From the NCBI RefSeq assembly GCF_044383835.1, contig NZ_JBISEP010000042.1, positions 1 through 14,099 on the forward strand: a stretch of 14,099 nucleotides of DNA, written 5' to 3'. The position numbers and the translations under genes were made by a program. Of the stretch, positions 6,829-13,670 are shown piece by piece. Within the stretch, counting starts at the first letter, position 1. Each line of letters starts with the position of its first letter. Source of the DNA: Paraliobacillus sp044383835 (GTDB taxonomy: Bacteria > Bacillota > Bacilli > Bacillales > Amphibacillaceae). A model generated the notes under the pieces. It did not search any database, was not told the DNA's origin, and was given only the letters and a program-made list of their open reading frames with translations.

Positions 6829-7635
6829 GTGGATCAGCCGATAGGAGTCATTGACTCAGGAGTTGGTGGTCTGACAGTAGCTAGCGAGCTTATGCGTCAA
6901 TTACCAAAAGAACAATTAATCTATTTAGGAGATACTTTTAGATGTCCTTATGGTTCAAGACCAAGGGAAGAAGTTATTCAATATACATTGGAAATGGTAG
7001 ATTTTCTAATGAAGAAAAAAATTAAATTATTAGTGATTGCCTGTAATACCGCAACTGCCTTTACATTGGATTTACTTAGAGAAAAATTACCAATACCAGT
7101 GATTGGTGTTATTCAACCAGGGGCCCGTGCAGCGATAAAAAGTACACAGAACATGAAGATAGGAGTAATTGGGACAGAAGGAACTATTGCAAGTAAAGCA
7201 TATCCAGATGCGCTACATAGTATTCATTCGGAAATTAACGTGCATGATCTTGCATGTCCACGATTTGTTCCAATGGTGGAAAAAGGGATTCTAACGGGTG
7301 AAGAAGCGTATCGTGTAGTAGATGAGTCATTGCAACCTTTAAAAAACGAGCAAATAATTGATACATTAATTTTAGGTTGCACACATTATCCATTGTTAAA
7401 AGATACGATTCAGTCTGTCATGGGAGAAGAAGTAACAGTTATCTCTTCTGGTGAGGAGACTGCGCGTGAAGTAAGTGCGATTCTAGGTTATCAAGAATTG
7501 TTATATGAAGGAGAACGTATACCTCGACATGCTTTTTACACAACAGGTTCTTCGAAAATATTTAAACAGATTGCAAAACAATGGTTAGATATTCCGGTAA
7601 CAACGGTAGAAACAGCATATCTTACATCAACCTAA
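6829..7635 (+). CDS. racE: Glutamate racemase
   Basis: The enzyme interconverts L- and D-glutamate, supplying D-glutamate for peptidoglycan in the cytoplasm. It has 268 residues, normal length. The substrate loop VIDSGVGGLTV contains Asp9, the catalytic cysteines lie in ACNTATAF (Cys72) and LGCTHYPLL (Cys184), and YGSRP, GVIQPGARAA and SSGEETAREVS are also conserved. The start is GTG 6829, preceded by GAAGAGGGG 6 nt upstream. The overlapping ATG at 6827 is out of frame. Its position just after the MarR gene and before gerM matches the B. subtilis racE locus, hence the symbol. Spore formers also need D-glutamate for spore cortex and sometimes capsule, but nothing here shows a capsule link. A terminator overlaps its stop. 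Confidence 0.96.
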   Translation: MDQPIGVIDSGVGGLTVASELMRQLPKEQLIYLGDTFRCPYGSRPREEVIQYTLEMVDFLMKKKIKLLVIACNTATAFTLDLLREKLPIPVIGVIQPGARAAIKSTQNMKIGVIGTEGTIASKAYPDALHSIHSEINVHDLACPRFVPMVEKGILTGEEAYRVVDESLQPLKNEQIIDTLILGCTHYPLLKDTIQSVMGEEVTVISSGEETAREVSAILGYQELLYEGERIPRHAFYTTGSSKIFKQIAKQWLDIPVTTVETAYLTST

Positions 7636-7662
7636 ACAAGTGGATACACCGCTTGTTTTTTC
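7635..7662 (+). terminator. Rho-independent terminator after racE
   Basis: AACAAGTGG (7635-7643), loop ATACA, CCGCTTGTT (7649-7657) with one G-U pair, then a T-run to 7661. The stem begins at the last base of the racE stop codon. Confidence 0.85.
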
Positions 7663-7838
7663 TTTGTTTAAAAAACAACCTAATCTAGGATGAAATAGGG
7701 AATTCCCTTGTTATTGTTAGTAGCTGCATTTACAGTGAAAAACTTTTTTTATTCTGAAATTCAAGTATAACTGTTTGGTCTATTTTGAATAACATGCTCG
7801 TATATATAATAGTACAAACCATCGTAGGAGGGGAAAGC

Positions 7839-8927
7839 ATGAAGCGAAACATAGAAGTGAAACGGAAATTATCTATTGGGTTGCTTATGTTGTTTGTACT
7901 CTTGTTGACAGCTGGATGTGGTCTATTTAAAGGGGGACAAACATTAGAAGAGATAGATGTGCCGAAAGATCAAACAAGTAAAGAAACAGCTGGAGAAGCG
8001 GATGATACATCTGAGGAGGAAGAAGGAATAGAAGTAGAGGCAAATGATGCAGAAACGGTTTCACGAGAACTATATTTATTAAGTGAAGAAGGGTTAGTCG
8101 TTCCGCAAACGGTAGAATTACCAAAAACGGATGCGGTTGCACAGCAAGTGTTGGAGTATATAGTCAAAGATGGTCCGGTAACATCGATTTTACCTAATGG
8201 ATTTGAAGCAGTCTTACCTGCTGGTACACAAATAGTAGGATTAAACCTACAAGCGGATGGTACACTCATTGTGGATTTATCAGAAGAATTTTCGAAATAT
8301 CAACCAGAAGAAGAAGAAAAGATTGTCCAAGCAATGACCTATACCCTAACACAATTTGATAATGTTGATCGTGTTACAATTTGGATCAATGGTCAAGAAC
8401 AAACAGAAATGCCTGTGAACGGCATGTCTTTAAAAGAAGGGTACTCACGAACAGATGGAATAAATATTTACCACCCAGATGGAATTGATTTAATGGATAG
8501 TAGAGCTGTTACGCTTTACTATCCAACACAACAAAATGAACAATTTTATTACGTGCCAGTAACACAGTATGTTGAAATGGACGAGCAAAAAGATTTTCAA
8601 GCAATGGTACAAGCATTATTAGAAGGGCCAGCCTATGATTTGAATTTACTAAATGTTTTTAATCCAAATGTATCTGTTACAGAAAACCCTAAGGTTAAAG
8701 ATGGTGTGTTACATGTCAGTTTTAGTAAAGAAATATTAAATGATGAAAATACTTCTTCGATTTCTGATGAAGTGATGGAGACGTTAGTACGAACATTAAC
8801 AGACAAATCGGGAATTGATGCAATTTCTGTAGAAGTACAAGGGGTAGACCAAGTATTTAATGAAGATGGTGTCCCTTATACAGAGCCTGTTACTCGTGAT
8901 GCTTTTGTACCAACAGGAAGTCTATAA
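7839..8927 (+). CDS. gerM: Spore germination/sporulation lipoprotein GerM
   Basis: GerM is a membrane-anchored lipoprotein needed for proper sporulation and germination in Bacillus. The start chosen is ATG 7839, with AGGAGGGG 5 nt upstream. An in-frame TTG start 54 bp earlier lacks this and would spoil the signal. The 362-residue product is close to the B. subtilis length. A basic, hydrophobic signal peptide (MKRNIEVKRKLSIGLLMLFV) ends in the lipobox LTAGC with Cys27 as lipidation site. An acidic linker follows (about 35-75, with TSEEEEGIEVE). Two GerMN domains come next: about 80-185 (RELYLLSEEG..TLIVDLSEEF) and 225-335 (VTLYYPTQQ..VLHVSFSKEI). Such domains also occur alone in other envelope proteins. 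It is separated from racE by a terminator and about 175 bp. I could not pick out a convincing sporulation promoter by eye. Confidence 0.93.
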   Translation: MKRNIEVKRKLSIGLLMLFVLLLTAGCGLFKGGQTLEEIDVPKDQTSKETAGEADDTSEEEEGIEVEANDAETVSRELYLLSEEGLVVPQTVELPKTDAVAQQVLEYIVKDGPVTSILPNGFEAVLPAGTQIVGLNLQADGTLIVDLSEEFSKYQPEEEEKIVQAMTYTLTQFDNVDRVTIWINGQEQTEMPVNGMSLKEGYSRTDGINIYHPDGIDLMDSRAVTLYYPTQQNEQFYYVPVTQYVEMDEQKDFQAMVQALLEGPAYDLNLLNVFNPNVSVTENPKVKDGVLHVSFSKEILNDENTSSISDEVMETLVRTLTDKSGIDAISVEVQGVDQVFNEDGVPYTEPVTRDAFVPTGSL

Positions 8928-8934
8928 ATTTTTG

Positions 8935-8964
8935 AAAAGAGCTGAAGCGTTCAGCTCTTTTTTT
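8935..8964 (+). terminator. Rho-independent terminator after gerM
   Basis: AAAAGAGCTGAA (8935-8946), loop GCG, TTCAGCTCTTTT (8950-8961): a perfect 12-bp stem that runs into a T-tract. It begins 7 bp after the gerM stop. Confidence 0.92.
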
Positions 8965-9117
8965 AATCAAAAAGTATAAAATCTACTCGTAAAAATGGTA
9001 AGCTATAATTACATGTAAAGAATGTTAATCGAAGTTTTTTATAAAATAGAATGAATTTCTCGAACAAGAGAAAAATATGTTAAGATGATTGAGTATGACA
9101 AGGAAGGATGAATATTA

Positions 9118-9870
9118 ATGAGATCAAATAATCGTCAAGTAAATCAATTACGTGAAATTACCATTGAAACTGGCTATACAAAACATCCAGAAGGTTCTGT
9201 TTTGATAACAGTGGGAGATACGAAAGTCATATGTAATGCAAGTATTGAAGAACGCGTCCCACCATTTATGAGAGGACAAGGAAAAGGCTGGATAACAGCG
9301 GAGTATGCCATGTTACCACGAGCAACAGACCAACGCAATATCCGTGAATCCTCTAAAGGGAAAGTTTCAGGAAGAACAATGGAAATTCAACGATTAATCG
9401 GTAGAGCATTACGAGCTGTTGTTGATCTAAATAAAATAGGTGAACGGACCATATGGATTGATTGTGATGTAATTCAAGCAGACGGTGGTACAAGAACAGC
9501 ATCTATTACAGGCGCATTTGTTGCAATGGTTTTAGCTTTTGGCAAGCTTATGGATAAATCAGTTATAAAAGAAATGCCTATCACTGATTATTTAGCAGCA
9601 ACATCTGTTGGTGTGATGCCTGATGGAACAGAAATTTTAGATTTGGAATATAAAGAAGACTCCCAAGCATATGTGGATATGAATATTGTAATGACAGGTA
9701 AAGGCGAATTCGTTGAAATACAGGGCACAGGAGAAGAAGCAACGTTTAGTCCGGCACAATTACAAACGATGCTAAATCTTGCTGATCAAGGATTGAAAGA
9801 AATTTTTAAGAAACAACAAGAAGCGATTGGTAAATGGGCGAGTCATTTTGAGGCAAAGGAAGAGGAGTAA
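9118..9870 (+). CDS. rph: Ribonuclease PH
   Basis: RNase PH is a phosphate-dependent 3'-5' exoribonuclease that trims the 3' ends of tRNA precursors. It acts as a hexamer in the cytoplasm. The 250-residue product has the family hallmarks: LREITIETGYTKHPEGS (11-27), KGWITAEYAMLPRAT (56-70), SGRTMEIQRLIGRALR (84-99, with Arg86), IDCDVIQADGGTRTASITGA (114-133, with Arg126 in the phosphate site), TDYLAATSVG and the catalytic acidic stretch EDSQAYVDMNIV (180-191). The ATG at 9118 follows AAGGAAGG at a good distance. The next gene begins 3 bp after its stop, so rph-ysnA-ysnB form an operon. This order matches B. subtilis. Nothing unusual is seen. Confidence 0.97.
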   Translation: MRSNNRQVNQLREITIETGYTKHPEGSVLITVGDTKVICNASIEERVPPFMRGQGKGWITAEYAMLPRATDQRNIRESSKGKVSGRTMEIQRLIGRALRAVVDLNKIGERTIWIDCDVIQADGGTRTASITGAFVAMVLAFGKLMDKSVIKEMPITDYLAATSVGVMPDGTEILDLEYKEDSQAYVDMNIVMTGKGEFVEIQGTGEEATFSPAQLQTMLNLADQGLKEIFKKQQEAIGKWASHFEAKEEE

Positions 9871-9873
9871 GTG

Positions 9874-10467
9874 ATGAAGAAATGGTTGATCGCAACAAAA
9901 AATAAAGGAAAAGTACAAGATTTTCGGCATTTATTTCAGAAGTATGATATTGAAATAATATCTTTACTTGATTTAGATGAGCCAGTAGAGGATGTAGAAG
10001 AGACAGGAACAACTTTTGAAGAGAATGCGATACTAAAAGCAGAAGCAATTTCAGAATTGCTAAATATGCCCGTTCTAGCAGATGATTCAGGATTAGAAAT
10101 TGATTCCTTAGATGGTAGACCAGGTGTTTATTCAGCGCGTTATGCTGGTGAAGACAAAGATGATACGAAAAACTTACATAAAGTAATTAACGAAATGGAA
10201 GACGTACCCGATGAAAAGCGTACAGCACGCTTCGTTTGTGTATTAGCAGTTGCAAGACCTGGAGAAGAAACGATAACGAAACGCGGGACCTGTGAAGGAA
10301 AGATTACGCATGAACCGATTGGAACAAATGGATTTGGCTACGACCCCATCTTTCAACCAGAGGACATGGAAAAAACAATGGCAGAACTTTCATCAGCTGA
10401 AAAAAATGCGATCAGTCATAGAGGAAACGCGTTAAAAAAGTTAGAAACTTGGGTAAAAGAGCAGTAA
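9874..10467 (+). CDS. ysnA: XTP/dITP pyrophosphatase YsnA (RdgB/HAM1 family)
   Basis: The enzyme hydrolyses non-canonical purine nucleotides (XTP, dITP, ITP) to monophosphates, preventing their use in DNA and RNA. The 197-residue protein starts at ATG 9874, 6 nt after GAAGAGGAG. A GTG immediately before it (9871) is less well spaced. Motifs: IATKNKGKVQDF (6-17), TGTTFEENAILKAEA (44-58), LADDSGLEIDSLDGRPGVYSARYAG (the paired Asp70 and Asp71 bind metal), GTNGFGYDPIF near 152 and the terminal SHRGNALKKL. It overlaps neither neighbour, lying 3 bp after rph and 11 bp before ysnB. The length is typical and no key residue is missing. Confidence 0.96.
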   Translation: MKKWLIATKNKGKVQDFRHLFQKYDIEIISLLDLDEPVEDVEETGTTFEENAILKAEAISELLNMPVLADDSGLEIDSLDGRPGVYSARYAGEDKDDTKNLHKVINEMEDVPDEKRTARFVCVLAVARPGEETITKRGTCEGKITHEPIGTNGFGYDPIFQPEDMEKTMAELSSAEKNAISHRGNALKKLETWVKEQ

Positions 10468-10478
10468 GGAGTGATCAC

Positions 10479-10997
10479 ATGCCAAGCGTATTAATTATAA
10501 GTGATAGTCATGGCTGGACGAACGAGTTAATTACTATAACAGATAAATATATGGATAAAGTAGATTACATGGTACATTGCGGAGATTCCGAGCTTGATTT
10601 TGATGAAGAACCAATGGATCGGTTTATGAAAGTTGCCGGAAATTGTGACTTTGATTCCCGCTACCCAAATGAATTAGATTTTGACGTAGAAGATATGAAG
10701 TTTTTTATTACACATGGTCATTTACATAATGTAAAAATGTCGTTAATGCCAATTTCCTATCGAGCAGAAGAAGTAGGTGCTCAAATTATCTGTCATGGTC
10801 ATTCACATATTGCAGGTGTTTGGCAGGTGCAGGATCATATTATAATCAATCCAGGCAGTATACGACTTCCACGGATTCGACAAGAGAGAACATATGCAAT
10901 TGCTTCGTGGAACCAAGAAGGAACCTTTACCGTTACTTTTTATGATTTAAAAGGAAATGAAGTGAAGGATTTAGCATTTGAAACAACGCTTTCATAA
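10479..10997 (+). CDS. ysnB: YfcE/MJ0936-type metallophosphoesterase YsnB
   Basis: This is a small dinuclear-metal phosphodiesterase of the calcineurin-like superfamily; the physiological substrate is not known. I use ATG 10479, because TAAGGAG lies 7 nt upstream overlapping the ysnA stop; an in-frame TTG at 10449 would start inside ysnA. The 172 residues show all five metal motifs: SDSHG (Asp9, His11), HCGDSE (Asp36), AGNCD (Asn55), THGHLH (His79) and CHGHSH (His108, His110), ending in the usual NPGSIRLPR. It is the last gene of the rph operon, followed at once by a strong terminator. In B. subtilis the homologous gene has the same upstream neighbours; here the accessory tRNA locus follows. 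Confidence 0.94.
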   Translation: MPSVLIISDSHGWTNELITITDKYMDKVDYMVHCGDSELDFDEEPMDRFMKVAGNCDFDSRYPNELDFDVEDMKFFITHGHLHNVKMSLMPISYRAEEVGAQIICHGHSHIAGVWQVQDHIIINPGSIRLPRIRQERTYAIASWNQEGTFTVTFYDLKGNEVKDLAFETTLS

Positions 10998-11002
10998 AAG
11001 CT

Positions 11003-11038
11003 ATTGCGGAAGAATCTCGACTCTTCCGCAATTTTTTT
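11003..11038 (+). terminator. Rho-independent terminator after ysnB
   Basis: ATTGCGGAAGA (11003-11013) pairs perfectly with TCTTCCGCAAT (11022-11032) around an 8-nt loop, followed by six more T. It closes the rph-ysnA-ysnB operon. Confidence 0.93.
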
Positions 11039-11048
11039 CATTTATTCA

Positions 11049-11077
11049 TTGACAAAGTCATCTATAATTACTATAAT
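11049..11077 (+). promoter_or_regulatory. Consensus sigma-A promoter of the tRNA unit
   Basis: TTGACA (11049-11054), exactly 17 nt, TATAAT (11072-11077): both hexamers perfect. It lies 57 bp before the tRNA-Gly half-copy and about 207 bp before the complete tRNA-Gly, so the half-copy and its spacer should be in the transcribed leader. Confidence 0.85.
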
Positions 11078-11133
11078 TAATCTTGTCTGTTACAAGAGAA
11101 GTAACTGATAATACATACAAGTAATTGAATGAT

Positions 11134-11164
11134 GCGGGTGTAGTTTAGTGGTAAAACCTCAGCC
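11134..11164 (+). pseudogene. 5' half of tRNA-Gly (truncated copy)
   Basis: These 31 bases are identical to positions 1-31 of the complete tRNA-Gly at 11285 (acceptor strand, D arm and first side of the anticodon stem). Two bases before it (AT) match as well. After CCTCAGCC the identity stops and an unrelated 120-bp spacer begins. It has no anticodon, T arm or 3' end, so it cannot be a working tRNA. Confidence 0.9.
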
Positions 11165-11284
11165 ACGAGCGAAACATCGTCGAACATACATCGAGTTGTC
11201 CCGAAGCATGAACAGCTCGAATAAGCTAGCAGATGCAGGGACATGTCTTGCGTATATGAAATAGCGAAGTACTTATAATTAAAT
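11165..11284 (+). repeat. Structured spacer between the tRNA-Gly half and the full tRNA-Gly
   Basis: No coding frame. Several complementary pairs are visible: TGTCCC..GGGACA enclosing GCAT..ATGC, and CGAGTTGT with ACAGCTCG (one G-U pair). The sequence is richer in G+C than its flanks. It may be a dispersed non-coding repeat that landed in, or recombined with, a tRNA gene. Confidence 0.5.
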
Positions 11285-11358
11285 GCGGGTGTAGTTTAGT
11301 GGTAAAACCTCAGCCTTCCAAGCTGATGTCGAGGGTTCGATTCCCTTCACCCGCTCCA
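11285..11358 (+). tRNA. tRNA-Gly (anticodon TCC)
   Basis: 74 nt with encoded CCA. Acceptor GCGGGTG pairs with CACCCGC, the anticodon loop reads CTTCCAA (anticodon TCC, reading GGA/GGG), and the T arm is GAGGG TTCGATT CCCTT. All arms pair, so it looks functional. Confidence 0.95.
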
Positions 11359-11361
11359 TAA

Positions 11362-11435
11362 GTCCCAGTAGCTCAGCTGGATAGAGCAACAGCCTTCTAA
11401 GCTGTGGGTCGGGAGTTCGAATCTCTCCTGGGACG
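11362..11435 (+). tRNA. tRNA-Arg (anticodon TCT)
   Basis: Acceptor GTCCCAG pairs with CTGGGAC, D arm GCTCAGCTGGATAGAGC, anticodon loop CTTCTAA (anticodon TCT, reading AGA), T arm GGGAG TTCGAAT CTCTC and discriminator G. CCA is not encoded (CTA follows). It begins 3 bp after the tRNA-Gly and is the gene next to the integrase, hence the likely integration target. Confidence 0.94.
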
Positions 11436-11489
11436 CTAAAGATAGCGGGTGTAAATCCTGCCAAATCAGCCTTCTATATTGTTTAGTGA

Positions 11490-11509
11490 AACGGTCAGTA
11501 TAACGGTCA
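11490..11509 (+). repeat. Direct repeat AACGGTCA upstream of the integrase
   Basis: AACGGTCA occurs at 11490-11497 and 11502-11509, a 12-bp period, between tRNA-Arg and the integrase. An inverted pair ATATCG/CGATAT (about 11528-11552) lies just before the integrase ribosome binding site. They could be recombinase or regulator sites; function not shown. Confidence 0.5.
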
Positions 11510-11567
11510 TGTAAGAAATTACACCGTATATCGACTTACACACTTTCGATATAGGAGGTTTTTTTGT

Positions 11568-12603
11568 ATGACTAAAAGAAAAGGAACATTTGATGTCGAT
11601 ATTGATGTTAGAGTTGATAGGCGGTATATCTACTCACAAAGAAGCTGAAATTAAACATGAACAAATAAAAGAGGAATCAGAGGACTCCATTTCAGTTTCA
11701 AAGGTTTTAGAAGTGATTACACGACAAGTGAAAGTGAGTGGAAATAGAACTCGTACCATTGAGGACTATGTACGTCATGTAAATCACTTTCAAACAGTTA
11801 CAAAGGTACGATGTGTACCAAATATTACAGCTGATAACATATACTATTGGTTAGATAGCATGGCAGTTAGCAATCAGACAAAGCTTACTCGCTTAAAGTG
11901 TTTAAAGGCTTTTCTATCACATTGCTTTGACAACCGATGGATTGAAGTGAAATTTTGGAAAAGTATAAACATCAAAGTAGACCAAAAAATAAAAGAAGGA
12001 GCAACTGAGCGTGAAGTAAACATCTTGCTATCTCTGTTAGACTTAAATAATTTTGTTCAACTACGAGATGGGGTAGCTACCCTCTTAATGTTTCGAACTG
12101 GTATCAGGCTAAATACTTTAACACAACTTGAAGAGAAACATATTGACACTAAAAAAAATATTTTAAATTTAGAAGGAAGTATAATGAGAAACCATCAACA
12201 AGTTAAAATACCATTCGATGATACATTAAAAAGGTTGTTAGACGTATTGATAAGACAAGATAACATTGTAAGGATAGAGTATGGAAAAGAAAATAAATTT
12301 CTCTTTGTAACAAAGTATGGTGACCGAATTGCAACATCGAATACACATAATAATATTCAGAAACGGTTGAATAAATATTCTAAAATGTATGGTTTGAAAA
12401 ACATTAACCCCCATGCACTTCGAAGAGGGTTTGTAAAATCACTACTAGATAAAGGGGCAAATGTGGCTTTAATTTCAAAGGCTTTAGGGTACAGTGATAT
12501 AGCTGTAACAACTAGGTATTTACATTTAGATATTGATGAGGTAGCAAGTAATCTTCGTGCTTTTATACGGTACAACGATGGTTTTAAAAAAAATGATTGT
12601 TGA
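11568..12603 (+). pseudogene. Tyrosine recombinase/integrase with a 1-nt frameshift near its start
   Basis: This site-specific recombinase would integrate and excise the element adjoining tRNA-Arg. The natural start is ATG 11568: ATAGGAGG lies 7-8 nt upstream and it reads MTKRKGTFDVDIDV. An extra A at 11610 then shifts the frame; dropping it gives ..DIDV-ELIGGISTHKEA.. and a protein of about 344 residues. Without that, translation from 11568 stops after about 26 codons, while the long frame is left with a TTG at 11590 and no ribosome binding site. The body is complete: a SAM-like N-terminal core-binding domain (SVSKVLEVITRQ..NQTKLTRLKCLKAFLS), then a catalytic domain with Arg in FRTGIRLNTL, HALRRGF, and nucleophile Tyr in VTTRYLHLD. 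A sequencing error would make it intact. It runs away from the tRNA. Confidence 0.85.
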
Positions 12604-12684
12604 TCTTTATTATTTGAGGAGAAATTAGATCAAACTAACACTGGTGTTTATGATATCATTATGCAGGGGAAAGATCAAAAATAA
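12604..12684 (+). other. Short coding-like remnant directly after the integrase
   Basis: After the integrase TGA the same frame stays open for 26 codons to TAA 12682-12684 and reads SLLFEEKLDQTNTGVYDIIM.. It has no start codon. It may be the tail of a longer gene fused away by deletion, or an integrase C-terminal extension lost to a stop mutation. I do not recognise it. Confidence 0.3.
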
Positions 12685-12688
12685 TTAG

Positions 12689-12728
12689 CCCGAAAAAGAT
12701 TTTTTAATAATAATTCTTTTCGGGTTTT
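12689..12728. terminator. Rho-independent terminator
   Basis: CCCGAAAAAGATT (from 12689) pairs with AATTCTTTTCGGG (to 12724), allowing one bulged A, and GGGTTTT follows. It can end plus-strand transcription from the integrase. The A-rich 5' side could also let it serve the convergent small gene at 12766. Confidence 0.75.
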
Positions 12729-12765
12729 AAAAAAGTTTATTATAGATTCTAGTAAAATCATTGGC

Positions 12766-12906
12766 TTAGTTAAAATAATTATAAATCAGACTCACTATTA
12801 CTACAATTAAAGCTAGTATCAACATGCATCCTGGTTTTCCGACAAAACTTCTATCAAAAGTATCAAAGTTATCACTTTTGGTAGTTTCATTTCTATTATC
12901 TCTCAA
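12766..12906 (-). CDS. 46-residue single-pass membrane protein, hypothetical
   Basis: This small gene has a strong ribosome binding site on the minus strand: AAGGAGG (12920-12914), 7 nt before a TTG start at 12906. It encodes MRDNRNETTKSDNFDTFDRS then FVGKPGC, one hydrophobic helix (about 28-43, MLILALIVVIVSLIYN) and ends YNYFN before TAA. The polar N-terminus with a single C-terminal anchor resembles many small uncharacterised membrane proteins of bacilli. I cannot assign a family. It is convergent with the integrase, with the terminator at 12689-12728 between them, and diverges from the broken gene at 13037. Confidence 0.65.
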   Translation of the reverse strand: MRDNRNETTKSDNFDTFDRSFVGKPGCMLILALIVVIVSLIYNYFN

Positions 12907-13036
12907 AAAATCGCCTCCTTTTAGTTAATAATAACATATTTTTGCATTAAATATTATTATTCTAAAAAAAGTTAGCAAAATTCAGAATATTTGATAAGAT
13001 TATATTATTAAATATTTGAAAAAAGGTGGAAATTAA

Positions 13037-13670
13037 ATGAAAAAAGTATTGAAGAAGCATATGAAGATGTGAAATCTGGAATATCAGATATTCCTTTATC
13101 CGAACTTAAATCAAAATATAATGACATAAATGCTGTGCAAATTACTAAGTCAAATCCTTTGAATAAAAGTTTAATAGAATCTCAAAAATTTGTGACATCC
13201 GAAATAATAGAAGAAACTACTAAAAAAGGATTAAAAAAAGAAAAAATTGTTGTGACAACTTTTAATGATATATCTAATGCCAATAATGTTGTTTCAACAA
13301 TGTCAGATACTAGGGATGGTGTTTGGGATGGTTCTTACTATTTTCAAGCTTACAGTAGAATTTATTACACCAAATTAACAAGAAATCGCACTCCGATGAG
13401 AGAACTAGACAGAGTAACTGGTGGATGGAAAGTAGCAGATTCATCAGTGTCATTAAGTAATAGAAGAGTTCGCTTTGGAGCAAGTGGGTGGCCAGTAGGA
13501 AGTCAAGCGGCAACTAGATATCCATCAGGAATAGTTATTCCTATAACACTCCATCTAGTTGGGATAGGATTGCATTTACTGGAAGTTATACCTTTGGAAC
13601 AAATTCATATGTTAAACTAAAAAGAGGTTCTAGGTCTGAATGGACCTTAAAGTTAGTGAATAATTTATAA
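13037..13670 (+). pseudogene. Unrecognised gene with two single-base frameshifts
   Basis: ATG 13037 has a good ribosome binding site (AAAGGTGG, 7 nt upstream) but its own frame stops after 11 codons. Adding one A to the six-A run at 13040-13045 gives MKKSIEEAYEDVKSGISDIPLSEL.. and joins the long frame that continues to about 13530. There the frame reads RYPSG and then turns to nonsense-like residues. Adding one A at 13530/13531 restores NSYSYNTPSSWDRIAFTGSY.., ending EWTLKLVNNL at TAA 13668-13670. The restored product would be about 211 residues. The N-terminal third is helical and charged. The C-terminal part is rich in Gly, Ser, Tyr, Trp and Arg (DGVWDGSYYFQAYSRIYYTKL, GGWKVADSSVSLSNRR), which suggests a beta-sandwich, perhaps secreted. 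No signal peptide is evident. I do not recognise the family. Confidence 0.6.

Noticed and set aside
7783..7810. Possible promoter before gerM (TTTTGA, 16 nt, TATAAT)
   Set aside because: The -35 match is poor and no sporulation sigma-factor consensus could be fitted with the right spacing, so it was not called.
7927..8269. Two minus-strand frames within gerM
   Set aside because: They overlap a well-supported lipoprotein gene, lack ribosome binding sites and have low-complexity or unfamiliar composition.
11279..11464. Minus-strand frame of 61 codons containing GIEPSTSAWKAEVLPLNY
   Set aside because: It is the antisense of the tRNA-Gly and tRNA-Arg genes, a well-known false protein found opposite tRNAs.
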